Assembly: GCA_963932465.1 (NCBI GenBank)
Contig: OZ010800.1
Span: forward strand, 33,172,852 to 33,236,851
Direction of reading: 5' to 3'
Source of the DNA: Maratus speciosus
Lineage: Eukaryota > Arthropoda > Arachnida > Araneae > Salticidae
Length of the DNA: 64,000 nt
The notes under the pieces were generated by a model. The model saw nothing but the letters and a program-made list of their open reading frames with translations, did no database searches and was not told the origin of the DNA. Position numbers and translations under genes: made by a program. Positions 1-12,374 of this stretch are shown in pieces (positions within the stretch are counted from its first letter, which is position 1; every line of letters starts with the position of its first letter).

Positions 1-2370
1 GCTCCTTTCAGTATTCATTTGAAGTTTTGAATTTTTTAGAAACCATCTTCTTACATCTTAAAATTAATCATCATGTCAAATTCCAAGTCCTACCACCTCT
101 CTCAACATAAAGGGCTATGTTGAAATAGGGACTGTCACCATTAATTTGCCAACATTAATTTTGAAATTGGTTTGTTATTTCCTAATATTCCACAAAAACG
201 TAATTTAGAAAGCTTTTAAAGGCCTTTTTTAGAGCGTTTGTTGTTCCTGTGAACCCCAGGTGGTAGAATCATCGGCATAAAATATAGCCTGTGTAGGATC
301 AGAGACTGTTACCATTGATTCGCAACTATTACTTTTATATTTGGTTTATATTCCCTGAAATTGCGTAGAAATCGTAATTTAGGACTTTTTTAGAATGCTT
401 TTCGCACCGCCCCTTCACTTCACCCCTTTTTAATTCGAATTTATTTTCGACAGTCCTTCGAGGGTATTTATATTTTATAAGTAACTATCATGCCATATTT
501 AAAGTTTCTAGCCTTTTCAGTATCACAGAAATCGCAATTGAGAAAGCTTTTAGCTACTGCAACCCTCTGGTGGTAGTGGCACAGACATAAAATATAGCTT
601 ATATTTGAGCAGATTCTATCACCAACAATTGGTTATCATTATTTTTTTAATCGGTTTGGTATTTGATAAGATTACATAAAAATTGTAATTTATAACGCTT
701 TTCGCTCACTTCATCTTTTTAAATTTGAAATTTTCTTTCGACAGTTCATAGAAAGCAGTTGCATCTTGTAAGTAAATAACATGCCATACTTCAAAGTGTT
801 AGACTCTTCAGTTATGCAAAAAACGCAAATTAGAACATGTTTTGCTTTTGCAACCCTCAGATGTTAGTGACAGCAACATAAAATATAACCTATGTTATAG
901 CAGGGACTGTCACCATTGATTTTCAACCATTACTTTTGAAATAGCTTTGGAATTTCCTGAGATTGAGTAGTAATCGCAATTTAGAACGTTTTTAGAACGC
1001 TTTTCGCGCATTTTCACCCATTTTTAAATTTCCAATTTTTTCGAAACTGTTCTTAAAGATCATTTATTTGTAATAAATATGTACCTTGCTTAATTTTAAG
1101 TTGCTAGCCCCTACCGATCACAAAAATCGAAATTTGGAACGCTTTTTTGCTCCTGCAACGTCTAGGTGATAGTGATATCGACTTAAAATTGCGTCTATGT
1201 TAGAGCAGAGGCTGTCAGCATCAATTTCTTACCATTACTTTTGAAATCAGTTTGATTCTTCCTGAGATATTGGTGACAAATCGGCATTTAGAACATTTTT
1301 AGAACGCTTTTCGCTCAATTTGCTCCTGCATCTCCTCTGGGGTTGTGGAAACAGATATAAAATATAGCCTATCTTGGAGCAAGATCTGTCACCATCATTT
1401 TTACACCATTATATTTGAAATCGGTTCAGTATTTCCTGAGATTGCATAAAAAATCGCAATTTAGAACGTTTTTTACAATGCTTTTTGCGCATTTTGACCC
1501 CCCCCCTTTTAAATTTCGATTTTTTTAAGAAATGTCATTAGAGATCATATATATCTTATAACTAACTACCATTCTAAATTTCACGCTTCAACGCCTTTCC
1601 GTCATGCAAAAACCGCAATTTAGAGCGTTTTTCTCCTGCACACCCTTTGGGGTAGTGGCACCGACATAAAACATAGCCTGTGTTGGAGCAAGGGTTTTCA
1701 CCATCATTTTGACGCCATTATTTTTTAAATCGGTTTTTTTATTTCCTGAGATTGTGTAGAAATCACCATTTAGAATGTTTTTTAGAACGCTTTTCGCACA
1801 TTTTCACCCCTTCTAAATTTCGAATTGTTTAAGAACTGTTCTTAGAAATCCTTTATATCTAATAAGTAGCTGGTACTTCAAATTTTATATTTCTAGGCCC
1901 TTCAGTAACACATAAATCGCATTTTTAGAACTTTTTTGTTTCTACACCCCCTTGGGGGTTGGCATAGACATAAAACATAGCCTATCTTAGAGCAAACGTT
2001 GTCACTATCATTTTGACACCAATACTTTTTAAATCGGTATGGTATTTCCGGAGATTATGTAGAAACTACCATTTAGAACGTTTTTTAGAACGCTTTTTGT
2101 GCATTTTCACCCCTTTTAAATTTCGAATTGTTTAAGAACTGTTCTTAGACATCATTTATATCTTATAAGTAACTAATATTCCAAATTTCATATTTCTAGG
2201 CCCTTCAGTAACGCAAAAATTGCATTTTTAGAACGTTTTTTGCTCGAGCACCCCCTTTGGGGCAGTGGCACCGACATAAGATATAGCCTATGTTCTAAGT
2301 TGGACTAACACCATCATTTTGATACCATTATTTTTGGAATCGGTTCGGTAGTTCCTGAGCTTACCTCCTA
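1..2370. repeat. Degenerate tandem repeat, ~300-bp unit
   Basis: About eight diverged units lie head to tail. A landmark close to 'cataaaatatagcctatgtt' recurs near 281, 589, 880, 1190, 1360, 1665, 1967 and 2272, so the spacing is close to 300 bp with one short unit of about 170 bp. Each unit also carries 'cgcaatttagaacg', 'gaactgttcttaga' and a run such as 'ccctttggggtagtgg'. No reading frame is conserved. Single units of the same family reappear at 24940-25370 and 27050-27130, so it is also interspersed. It starts at the window edge and may extend further left. Confidence 0.85.
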
Positions 2371-2680
2371 CAAATAAACAATTTTTCCCTCTTTATAATA
2401 GGAGTATAGATATATATATCGTGTGAAAGATTTCGTAATGCTGAACTCAAAAATACAATTCCTTTAATTTTAGGTATTATATTTTCAGAGATATCGTCGA
2501 AAATGTAGTGCGAAAATATTCCCCCCTCCCCCCATCTATTTCCGAATCTAATGAAACTAAAATTATGAAAAAAATTAGAGGGAGTGTGCGATAATTTGAA
2601 CCTTGCAGGAAAATTATAGCGATTACCCTAGGACACATAGTTTTTGAGAAAAGTGTATTTTTCCGTTGCACACAAATTTC
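2371..2680. other. AT-rich spacer, nothing recognised
   Basis: This stretch between two tandem arrays is AT-rich, with a short C/T-rich run near 2520. The only open frame is short and shows no family likeness. Confidence 0.6.
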
Positions 2681-2684
2681 AATT

Positions 2685-3290
2685 TGCGCATTAGTTTTTG
2701 AGATAGAGTTATTGCGAAAATCATGAAAATATCAGCGTAGCAGCGCCACCTACTGGACGATTAACACCAAAACCTAATAAGTAACAACTTGTGTTAACGT
2801 CTAACTAAATCTGAAGTTAGATGAAAATTCGTGCATTAGTTTTTGAGATAGAGCTATTGCGGGAATTGCGCAAAATGAGCACAGCAGCGCAACCTGTTGA
2901 ACGATTTTCACTAACACGCAATCATCATCAAGTCATATCAAGGATTAACTGAATCTGCAGTTTCATGAAAATCCGTGCATTAATTCTTGAGATAGAGCCA
3001 TTGCGGAAATCGTAAATAATGCCGCATAGCAGCGCCACCTGTTGAGCGATTAACACCTACACGTAATCAGCATCAAGTCATATCATGGAATAACTGAATC
3101 TGAAGTTTCATGGAAATCCGTGCATTAGTTCTTGAGATAGAGCCATTGCGGAAATCGTAAATAATGCAGCATAGCAGCGCCACCTGTTGAGCGATTTGCA
3201 CCAAAAACTAAGCAGCTCTAATTCATATCCAGGTATACTTGAATATCAAGTTTGTTGAAAATCCAAACATTAGTTCTTGAGAGAATTCGA
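2685..3290. repeat. Tandem repeat, ~145-bp unit, about four copies
   Basis: The phrase 'gagatagagctattgcgg' (with small changes) recurs near 2700, 2845, 2990 and 3135. It is each time followed by 'agcagcgccacctgttga' and 'ctgaatctgaagtttcatg', giving a period near 145 bp. The middle copies are the most alike and the last one decays after 3270. There is no coding potential. The unit is unrelated to the 300-bp array just upstream. Confidence 0.85.
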
Positions 3291-4720
3291 TGTGTGACAG
3301 GGAGAGAAGCACTGCCCTTATGCGCTCCAGCCATGGCTGGCTAATTTCTTCGTAACCAGGTAAGCTAGAGCTATGATTCTGGTCTCTTTCTTTTCGTAAC
3401 CTCGAGCTGTACATTATGGTACCTCGATTGTCGAAATCTGTCCAGTGGTTATAAAGTTTTATGTATATAAATTTCTTAATCTCGAACCGTATTGTTTTTA
3501 GCATTGGCTTTGACCTTCTGAATATCGATAAACTTCCCGAGCTTAAGAATCACCTTCACCAATATGTAAAATGAAACCTGTTAAACTTTTTATGTATTTA
3601 ACGTCAAGCTGATCACATTGACAAATAAAACATGTATTTTTGTCGATAATTAAGTGAACTGTGTAAATTATAAGAATGGATGTTGTCAAGCTTTCACTTG
3701 TCATTTTCGATGGAATGTTGAAACTGTGTAATGTTTGCATGAATTTTAAATATATTTTCGGGTCTCATCTTCATTTAATTTTGTGCTTTTTACGTATAAA
3801 AAGGTATAAGCTTTCTTATGGCATGTGTTTTATAAAGTTTTATTCAGTAATTAACTCTTGTTGAGTGTTCGAATAGACCCCATTCGCGTATTTTTTAGTT
3901 TAACTTTACTTTAGTGTGTCCCATAGACATTTCATTAGTGTGTTTACATTTTTAACAAATCTCAAAAGATGTTAAACTATTTTTATTTCTACCAACAAAT
4001 TACTTTTATGGGAAATTCAAACTGTCTTCCCAACCCCGTCGCTTATCTTGCCTTGCTAGGAGGTTTTAAAGCATTTTTATTATTATTTTTTTATAAACAG
4101 TTCTTTTGTGAATCGATAGATCGCAGCCGTCCCACGGTTTACTTTTCTGTGTTTGTCGTTAGAGAACCTAAAATGGATAAGAGAAACGACATGATGGCAA
4201 TAAATTCTGATTGGTCCAAAGCTGTTTTCAATCGCCGCAGGCGATCGACTGTAGCGCTACCATAGACATTACACAGGACGAAAATAGAGCTTTTTTAAAA
4301 TTATGTAATTCATAATATTTTCACTCTTGTTTAGATTTTTAACACCAATTTTCAGGTTCAGAAATGTTTATATTATGGATATAAACACAATTTTGTCTAA
4401 GAATTTCGCAATTTTCTTGAAAAAATATTTTTTACTTCCTTAAGTTTCGTTTTCATTCTGTCAAGACGAGCATTATTCTTTCTTTATCTGTTTATATTTT
4501 AATATATATATATATAATTTGGAGTATTTTTATTTCTATGACTAAAATGTATATATATCCTTGCTTTGTTTTAGTGGAATCGAATCACAAGCATTTTTTT
4601 TTTTCTTCTCTTTGCTGTCATCGTAATCAAAATAGATGTTGGCTAAGAAAGAAAAATCGCCAAGCGCGAAATCGTCCTATGAACTTATGTGGGGAGTAAT
4701 AGAGTCGTTTCATAAAATCC
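3291..4720. other. Intergenic DNA, no gene recognised
   Basis: Open frames of 60-98 codons occur here (the longest at 3969-4265) but show no recognisable domain, no codon bias and no homology that I can see. An (AT)-rich run sits near 4500. I find no promoter or terminator that can be supported. Confidence 0.5.
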
Positions 4721-4724
4721 ACGT

Positions 4725-4799
4725 AGATGATATGGTGTAATGGTGGAAGCACATGTCTAGTAATTTGAGGGTTGCGGGTTCGATCCTCTTTATTTCGCC
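4725..4799 (+). tRNA. tRNA-like sequence, probably a pseudo-tRNA or SINE head
   Basis: An A-box-like stretch 'tggtgtaatgg' (4733-4743) and a good B-box 'ggttcgatcc' (4777-4786) are spaced as in a tRNA gene. The T arm could form. The anticodon stem does not pair well and the acceptor ends do not match cleanly, so no amino-acid identity can be given. It is followed by T-rich DNA. A decayed tRNA gene or the promoter part of a tRNA-derived SINE is more likely than a working tRNA. Confidence 0.45.
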
Positions 4800-5263
4800 T
4801 TTTAAAATTTTGTTTATTTCTTTGTTGATTTGTTACCAGTTACTCTGATTTTTTTTTTTTTTTAAATCGATTCTTGTCAATAAAACTAAGTTTTAATGTT
4901 TAATTTTATATATTTCTTTTTAATAATTTATTATCAGTTAATAAAATATTATAATTTTTTAGATCGGTTCTTCTTAATGAAACTAAGTATATTTAATATC
5001 ACCCAAGGACTATATTTTAATAATTAAAAGGAATTTTTTTTTTATTTTAATGCAAAAACATCGAATAAAATTACATTAAAATATTTTTGTTGTAATTTTA
5101 ATAACATAAAAATATCTAATTACTAGAAATAACTTAATGTAATTTTATATGATGGGTAAGGGATGTCAGAGGAAATTAAAGGTGGAAATTTTGTGAAGTG
5201 TAAATTTAGAAGATCATTTTTTGTTCTTTGGTCTTTTCACTGTACAATACAAAATAGAGCAAG

Positions 5264-5299
<36 letters not shown>

Positions 5300-7190
5300 A
5301 GTTACAAAAAATTAAATGAAGTTGACCTCTCCATTCGACAAATAAATCTCTGCTATCAGTCGTCAGTGTGGAGCGATCGATTATAATTAAAAATGTAATA
5401 TAAGAAAAACTAAAAACGATATTCGATTCGAAAGAACTAGAATATAAAATTTCATGCATGACTACCTGCAAATTTCATGCATTTTAAGACGCACAATGAT
5501 ATCCTGAATGTGTAACTTCGTGAAATATATTAATTTATATAATTATTTATTAATTTCCTAGGCATCCTTAGAATAAATTGTGCACGGAGATAAGCAATAT
5601 ACATTTTAGAGGGGGATTATACTTTTTTTAATTATTATTATTATTTTTTTTTTTTTACATTTTGTTTCCTATGCATTTTAGGAGTGTAAGAAATAAATTA
5701 AGTTTTTTATGTAATGTCGGATGAAGTAAATGTTTACATTTTGCTCCAAATATATGTATGAGCTAAGTTCTAAACCTTAACCTGAAAATCCCCCCCCCCC
5801 ACCAAGAAAAAATATAAATATTTATGGCCATTAAATTCCCATAGTTTTAAAAATTAACACTAAAAATCTCCTGAAAATATAGAAAGAATTTTTTAATAAA
5901 TTGTAAAATGATATTAAAATACATAAATATATTGATACATTTTATCTAAGCGCAAGGCATATTAAACCATTGGGCCGAATTTCCGCATGCCCAACTGGAC
6001 CGAATTTCCGGACGCGACACCGCAGAAAAGGGAAACGTTGCCTTCTGAGACAGCAATAATTTATAATTCAAGTTGCAATTCATTTATCAGAAAAAAAAAA
6101 AAAACTGTTACATTGAAAATCCCTTCAATAATCATACCTGAAGAATCGTGCTTTTATGTTTAAAAATGATTCAGAAAGTTTCGCGTTGTTCAATGGGGGA
6201 ATTCCTCTTTAGTGAATCGCCTTATGTAAATAAAGGTTAGAGACAACCAATATAAATTGAATACAAGTATTTTTTTTTTCAAAGTATTTCACAATTTTTT
6301 CCTTTTTTCCTCAGGAATTTTGAAGGTTGTTGTCAAATTCAAACTAATTACTTTCTACCATGTTCAAGAGGTTATTTTTAGCCACAGATACTTACGAATT
6401 TGCAAATATACTTTTCCGGTTGTAAGAAATCGAATTGCTTTTCTGGTTTTCAATAAATAGAAAAGTCTTCTCCTAAAATGGCAATAAGATTTGCACATTC
6501 TGTCAATTTGTAAGGCACTACAGTCATGAAAAATTCGTCATAGTAACTAATGGATTGTAATTGAAGGTGCAACAAATTTTTAGGAAAATGGAAAACGCAG
6601 TGCCATTGTTTGTCACTTGAATAGTAATATCTAAAAATTTCATGCATTTCTGTGTAAAAAAGATTTCGTGAATGAGCCAAAGAGATTGGCATTTTTAGAA
6701 AGGCACCCCCCCCCCCCCCAAAAAAAAAAAAAGAAAAAAAAAGAGACCACCTTTAATACATTATTAAATGATATATGTTCACAGTTTTTTTTATATTTTG
6801 GACAATATATAAAATTTGAATATTAATATTATATACTAATTTTGAATATTCATAAAAATATCCATTTTTGTTGAAGAGTGCTAAATTTATAAAGTTTTAA
6901 AAATAAACGCTAAAAATTTTTTATCAAAATCCCGAAGTTCGAGGAATATTAAAAAATGTTACTGATAATGAATGCGATTATGAATTCTGTTTTTGTAAGA
7001 TCACCGTTTATATTTTGTATTTTTCGGCCCAAATAAATAGATTCACACACACACAAAAATTAACATAGATGGTTACTAGTATCCGTCAGGCCGAAATGTT
7101 GGAGCTTGGAGGCGCGTAAACTTAAAATATATTATTTTCTAGATTACTGTTTAATAGTATAAAAGTAAGCTTGAAATAACAATCGTCGAT
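4800..7190. other. AT-rich low-complexity DNA with homopolymers
   Basis: Contents are a poly-A run at about 5260-5297, T-rich runs near 4850 and 5645, C-runs at 5790-5800 and 6706-6720 (the latter followed by an A-run), and CA dinucleotides near 7045. Short open frames have no recognisable product. Confidence 0.6.
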
Positions 7191-7199
7191 ACTTCCTTT

Positions 7200-8590
7200 T
7201 AAAGTGTTTAACTCAGTCGTCAGTTGCTTCGGGTAATGCAAAAATGCTAATCTGTCAGCAAGTGCTCCCATACTTCTAATTTAGGTAAAGTCTGTCCTTA
7301 GCGAAAATTGCTTCCATTAGAACTTTCTCTAAATGACAAACTACAGTAAAAATGACATAAGTTTTTTATGTGACAACACCTTTAGATGAATATCCACAGC
7401 AGTTTTTGACAATGTTAAACTCGAGGACCTATGTATGGTAGCAAGGTAAGCAACAGTTAAAGGTAACTAACTTCGAGAGAATGAGGCTTTTTCTTCTTTC
7501 CAAAATTTACAAATAGGTTTGATAAAAAAAAAAAAAAAAAACAGTTAGAAATGGCTCATGATACTCATCAAAATGAAATATTATGGCCTGTGGCAAGCCT
7601 CGAGGTTGAAAACGTGGGCCATAGGCAATATCTTTGATCGTACTTACGTTTACCAATCCTCACTCCGTTCAGATATTGGTATGTAGCATAATGCATAACC
7701 CTGCATCAACCTGCTGAGGAAAGTCTAGACTGAAGTCCAGACGCGTGGTCATCTTCACTCCATCTTGCTATTTAATCATTGTGATCTGCTAAAATTCTTG
7801 TTTATTGGCCCCCGCTTTGATTTAAGAAGTACTTCTGGATTATATTCTTTCGCTTGCATGGTTTTGAGAAAAAGACATATGGCACCTTCAAATCATTCAA
7901 GTTAGCCGAAAACAGTATATCTTTGCGTCGTTGCATAGGAGGTGAGAGGTAGTCGAAAACTTGACTCACGCAAAGTGAGTTTAGAGTCTTTCAGAGCTGT
8001 GTCTGCTGATCGTCATTTTGCCTCAATGAGTTTGTTAATGTGAAAAATTTTTTAAAAGCTCTAAGCATTTTTTTTCCCGCGAAGAATCAAAATGACTTTT
8101 AAAGAATGTCTCATATATATGTCTTTTACGCGATGTAACTACCTAATACGCCCAAGGATTTAAACAAATAAGTCTCTAAAAGGCTAAATGCTATCTATTT
8201 TACCTACGCGACATCTTTGTTCAAGGTCAGCCATAAGACGACATCCTATTGTTGAAAATTCGCCAATAATGAGAAAAATCACTTTACCCATCCTGAGCTG
8301 TAGATTTATTGCTGACTTTTTAAATTAGCGAGCTATTTAAAACACGTTGGTTCTTTAAACACTGAGTGAGTTATCTTGTCTTTGACATTAAATGCAGCAG
8401 TACCTGTTAGTGCCAAAAGAATGATAGCTTCTGATCCTAACTGCTCTATGATTGTTTGACTAATTTCTTTGATTGTTGTACATTTTACAGCTCTTCCTTT
8501 TCCAATAATAAAAGTTGATTTAGAGAAATTTGTAACCTTTGTTTGCAAAGACAAAAGCTGTTCAGTGTATAAGTGAAGGCAGCATAATTT
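7200..8590 (-). pseudogene. Helitron-type PIF1 helicase relic
   Basis: On the minus strand, pieces of a PIF1/Helitron helicase appear in the right order across several frames. They are a Walker A-like stretch 'STFIIGKGRAV' (about 8518-8486), motif 'LLALTGTAAFNV' (about 8425-8390), Walker B-like 'FLIIGEFSTIG' (about 8285-8250, the catalytic D replaced by G), 'LTNSLRQNDD' (about 8040-8010), 'GLVNVSTIKDIAYGPRFQP' (about 7670-7600) and 'ATIHRSSSLTLSK' (about 7440-7390). Known Helitron helicases have TIHKSQG-LTLSKAVVDI and GLVNGA..V.DI at these places. At least three frameshifts and several stops break it, and the phosphate-binding lysine of Walker A is lost, so it is dead. No Rep nuclease domain was found upstream. 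A cellular PIF1 is less likely because the C-terminal block is Helitron-like. Confidence 0.78.
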
Positions 8591-9236
8591 GTTGTTTTTT
8601 AGAATAATTCAGAAATGTTAAAAGTAAAGAGAAACCATTGGATAAGGGAATCTACGGTAAAGATAAAGAATTACCCCGGATGTATTTGAGAGATTCTGAT
8701 TTTTTAATTTAGCTCCGATCTTTAAGAACTTGATCCATCGAGTTAACGGCAGAAAACTTCAAAGCTCCTTCAAAGACTTGCTTGTCTGGCACAGCTCACA
8801 CTTATTTAATATGGCAACAGGTAAAGGTTTGTAACACGTATATAATGCACACTCATAGATAGTCTGCTATACTCCTCTATCAAACTTGATACCATTATTC
8901 ATCTGAGTTGTTGTTATATCGTTATTCTGAAAATATTCGGAAGCACCTGGGTTATTTTTATGCGACTTTTCCACATAGAATTAAGGTGAATAACTCTATA
9001 CATTTGAATTACTTTCTTTTAACCGTCATTTTCGAAACTTCTGTGTATAACGTTGCACATATAAAATATGTATATTTCTTAAAATGTACACTAAATCTAC
9101 GCAACAGATTAAAAAAAATCAGGAATTGAGTTATGACTTTTATTGAATATGATTTTTCACGAATTATCTTTCATTGTTGTATCCATTTCTCCGATCATAA
9201 GCATAAGCCATCATAGTCATATATATTAACGTCGCA
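8591..9236. other. No gene recognised, possibly decayed upstream part of the Helitron
   Basis: This would be the Rep side of the helicase relic on the minus strand, but I could not find the HUH or two-tyrosine motifs in any frame. AT-rich. Confidence 0.35.
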
Positions 9237-9470
9237 TTTATCGCTAAATTTCTCTACATTTGAACGAAATATCGCCAAATTTTGCGACCAAAAATATGTC
9301 GTCACAAATTAAGCCGATTTGGCTGTATCTGACTAATTTGGCGAAATTTCCATTGAAATTCAGTACTAATGATTCCTCTCTAACCGGGTTCTTCGCATTT
9401 TAACTTCGTGTTCTCCAGTAAAATTAGCTAAAATCTTAAAACCATGAAATAGGGAAGCTACCTTTTCCAA
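9237..9470. repeat. Interspersed repeat copy (partner at 47240-47460)
   Basis: It contains 'tatcgccaaattttgcgac', then 'ctaatttggcgaaattt' and later 'accgggttcttcgcatttt'. The same ordered blocks occur at 47244-47420 ('tatcgccaaatttggcgac', 'ctaatttggcgaaattc', 'atcgggttccattaacttt'). The two copies are diverged and in the same orientation. Element class unknown. Confidence 0.6.
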
Positions 9471-10296
9471 CCCGTACAGGAGTTTTTTATTTTGTAATCT
9501 ACATATTTCTGTTTTCTAGTGTGCATCTTGACAAAAAAAAAGGCTTATCTCATTTACTTCAGAATGTTCACTTGCATTTCAGTTAAAATATATTCACTTA
9601 CGATGAATTAAAAAAACATTGAGTAATCTTCAGTAACTGGGACCGCTACCAAATTGATAAATTTGCGCATCAAACAATGCTCAGTAAATTATGAAATTGT
9701 CTACAAACCCGATTACGAAAATTTCCCAATATAAACATACATTCGTCTGAATACAAACATACATACACAAGAATACATACATATAAGTAATGCATACATG
9801 ACATTATATTTTCCCCGATTTCTTTGACTATAACTCAGAGCCATTCGACTAATGCCCAAAATCGTATTTTCCGTATTTGATTTTCTTTTCGTTTCTCTTA
9901 ATTTAAAATTCAAAATGAATTGCATTGATTTGGAAGCTTACAAAGAATGAAAAGTTCGAAAAAAAAATATAGTGGTTGTTGCATTTAGAATGTAAAACTT
10001 TTGAAAGGGGGGCGGGGGGTCAATCTATATCTTAGGTCACCAATGTATGAACATCGACTTCAACATTCGACACCATAATGATCCGTATGAGGTTACTATG
10101 CATAATTTACAGCAATGGAGCTAATGTTTTAATTAATAACGGAATGAATATCGTCGAATTTCGACGAAAGAAATTGTTTAAAAACGAACTCATACATAGG
10201 TTACTACTTAGCCACTTAAAACAAATATTATTTTTAACTTAAAGTTACCAAAATACTAATTCCATACACTTCGACTATTCAAAATATTAAAAAATT
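9471..10296. other. No gene; short CATA-type simple repeat
   Basis: A degenerate (CATA)n tract spans roughly 9735-9815. A G-rich run lies near 10005-10020. No coding signal. Confidence 0.6.
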
Positions 10297-10522
10297 GGCA
10301 CAGATGTCATATACGCCCCATATTGGCGCGACATTTTCCACCTCCAATTCGGCGAAAACTTCAACAGCACAAACAATAACATCCGGGATACCATATCAAG
10401 CAAAATAACGACACTTTGGCGCCAGTTAAGTACCCGTTGCGTATATGTCATTGGTGTCAGAAAAAAATCGCGCCAACATGACATCTGTGCACATGACATA
10501 TGGCCGATATGACATCTGTGCC
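10297..10522. mobile_element. MITE copy 1, hAT-like (8-bp target duplication)
   Basis: A 226-bp element begins 'ggcacagatgtcatat' and ends with the inverse 'atatgacatctgtgcc'. Flanks are 'aaaaaatt' and 'aaaaaaat', a 7 of 8 match for an 8-bp target duplication. The interior, including 'ttggcgccagttaagtaccc', is shared with the copy at 10613-10831 and with a fragment at 39098-39187. It encodes nothing. The TIR plus an 8-bp duplication points to the hAT superfamily. Confidence 0.8.
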
Positions 10523-10612
10523 AAAAAAATTAAACTGTATTATTTATTTATTATACCTAATCAAGATATGTAATTTTGATAAAATTATTAATTGAGGCTG
10601 TTACGTTTAAAA

Positions 10613-10831
10613 GGCACAGATGCGCCCCATGTTGGCGCGACTTTTTTCCTACTCCAATTCGGCGAAAACTTCAACAGCGCAAACAATAACATCCGGGTTA
10701 CCATAAACAATAACATCCGGGTTACCATATCAAGCAAAATAACGACACTTTGGCGCCAGTTAAGTACCCGTTGCTTATATGACATTGGCGTCAGAAAAAA
10801 ATCGCGCCAATATGGATATGTCATATGTGCC
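10613..10831. mobile_element. MITE copy 2, hAT-like, exact 8-bp target duplication
   Basis: A 219-bp sister of the element at 10297. It begins 'ggcacagatg' and ends 'catatgtgcc', and is flanked on both sides by exactly 'gtttaaaa' (10605-10612 and 10832-10839). It contains a short internal duplication of 'caataacatccgggttacca'. The exact duplication fixes both ends and indicates an 8-bp staggered cut, as made by hAT transposases. Confidence 0.85.
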
Positions 10832-11109
10832 GTTTAAAATTGCCGATTAAAAATTTTAAAAAACGATTTCACTTTAAGTCAATCATGGAATTATTTTTCG
10901 CGTAAAATCTAAACTTAATGTTATTTTCGCCGTCTCATAATTTGCATACGCATCTCTTATATTTACATTCACCATTTCAAAAATATTACAATGAGCAAAA
11001 TGTGATTAATACATATATTTCTAAACTTGAAATCAAGTTTGCAACTACGACTTCGCATATGCACATTCGCACTCTTGACTTGTTATTCTAATCTCTGTAT
11101 CGGCGATTA

Positions 11110-11645
11110 AAATTCCGGAAGTTTATGTCATTTAGAGGCGTCCGTAGAAAAATATTTACTTTTATCAGAGAAAATGATCGTTTTCATTTAAATATGATGT
11201 CATTTTGCCTCATTGAAGCATTTCACCAAACGTCTCAAACTCAATGAATGAAAAAGAATTAAATTATAACAGCTTTTTGCAGAAAACATGAGTATTTTAT
11301 TAAATCATGACGTCATTTTCTGTTCAATTTTTTCAAAAAGTTTATTTTGAATTTTATGAGAAAATGGCATCAATAAAGATAAGCAAACCTTATTATTTTT
11401 CATTTTTTTTCCAACAATGGAAGTAATCCAATTGCTACCATTTTGAAACAAATTCATAGAATTTTTTTAAATTTTAAATTTAAGTATAAAAATGGGAATA
11501 TTTAAAAAAAAAATAGCTAGTACGGGCAAATCTACAAAGAAACAGCTTTCATTAAAAAAAAAAAAAAGAATTATTAAAATTGGTGCAAAAAAAAGCTCAA
11601 GGTACATGATTAAAAAAAGAAAGCCTTATCTTTCAAATATATAGA
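11110..11645 (-). mobile_element. Non-autonomous Helitron, family B, minus-strand copy
   Basis: Read on the minus strand it starts 'tctatatatttgaaagata' at about 11643, a Helitron-style TC 5' end. The body is an inverted copy of 13519-14035. Shared blocks include 'tgacgtcattttctgttca', 'attgctaccattttga' and 'aaatagctagtacg'. The two copies look roughly 65-75 percent alike by eye. Its 3' end (CTRR with hairpin) was not located. No coding content. Confidence 0.6.
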
Positions 11646-12016
11646 ATTAAACTCGCAATGTTGTCTCTATGGGAAAATTTTGAGCCGACATTTCATTCTG
11701 TTAGAGTTAACGAATATTTATGATTTTCAATACGCGCCGAGATTTTGGCACTACTAACGTCTAGCTCATTTTTTGTGTCGATGCGTCAAATATTATGGAC
11801 GCTATCGTGTTAACAATAAGTGTAATTTTTGCAGGGAAGCCGGAGCTGTGCTCCGACAATTAAATTCAAAAGGTTTAGAAAATTAACAATAAACCACAAC
11901 CCCCGGACCCCCCCCCCCCATGTCAATTTATTTCTTCCAATTATATCTTCTTCAACTTCGTCAATTTTACATGTCAATTTCTTCCGAGGATTGGTTATTA
12001 TAATACTAGACATTAC

Positions 12017-12051
<35 letters not shown>

Positions 12052-12304
12052 ACTCGGGCATTTTATTTATATATTTATTTTATGTTTTGTAGCTGTTTTT
12101 GTCTAGGGACGTAGTCGTTGAAGAGGCTTAAGTCTTCCCTTTGAAATAGGACACTTAGTATCTTAATCTAAAATTCTCATTAGCTCTTTATAAACTTTTA
12201 CCAACTAAAAATTATCTTAAGCTTTTCCATTTTAACACATAGGCTAAATTTTTATTTATTATTATTATTATTATTTTATTATTATTTTATTATTATTATT
12301 ATTA

Positions 12305-12374
<70 letters not shown>

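Noticed and set aside
3969..4265. 98-codon plus-strand frame as a host gene
   Set aside because: No domain, no upstream or downstream exons, low-complexity composition; likely chance.
4725..4799. Functional tRNA gene
   Set aside because: The anticodon and acceptor stems do not pair well despite clear A and B boxes.
7074..7079. CTAG near 7076 as the 3' end of the Helitron carrying the helicase relic
   Set aside because: No convincing adjacent hairpin, and distance and orientation alone are not enough.
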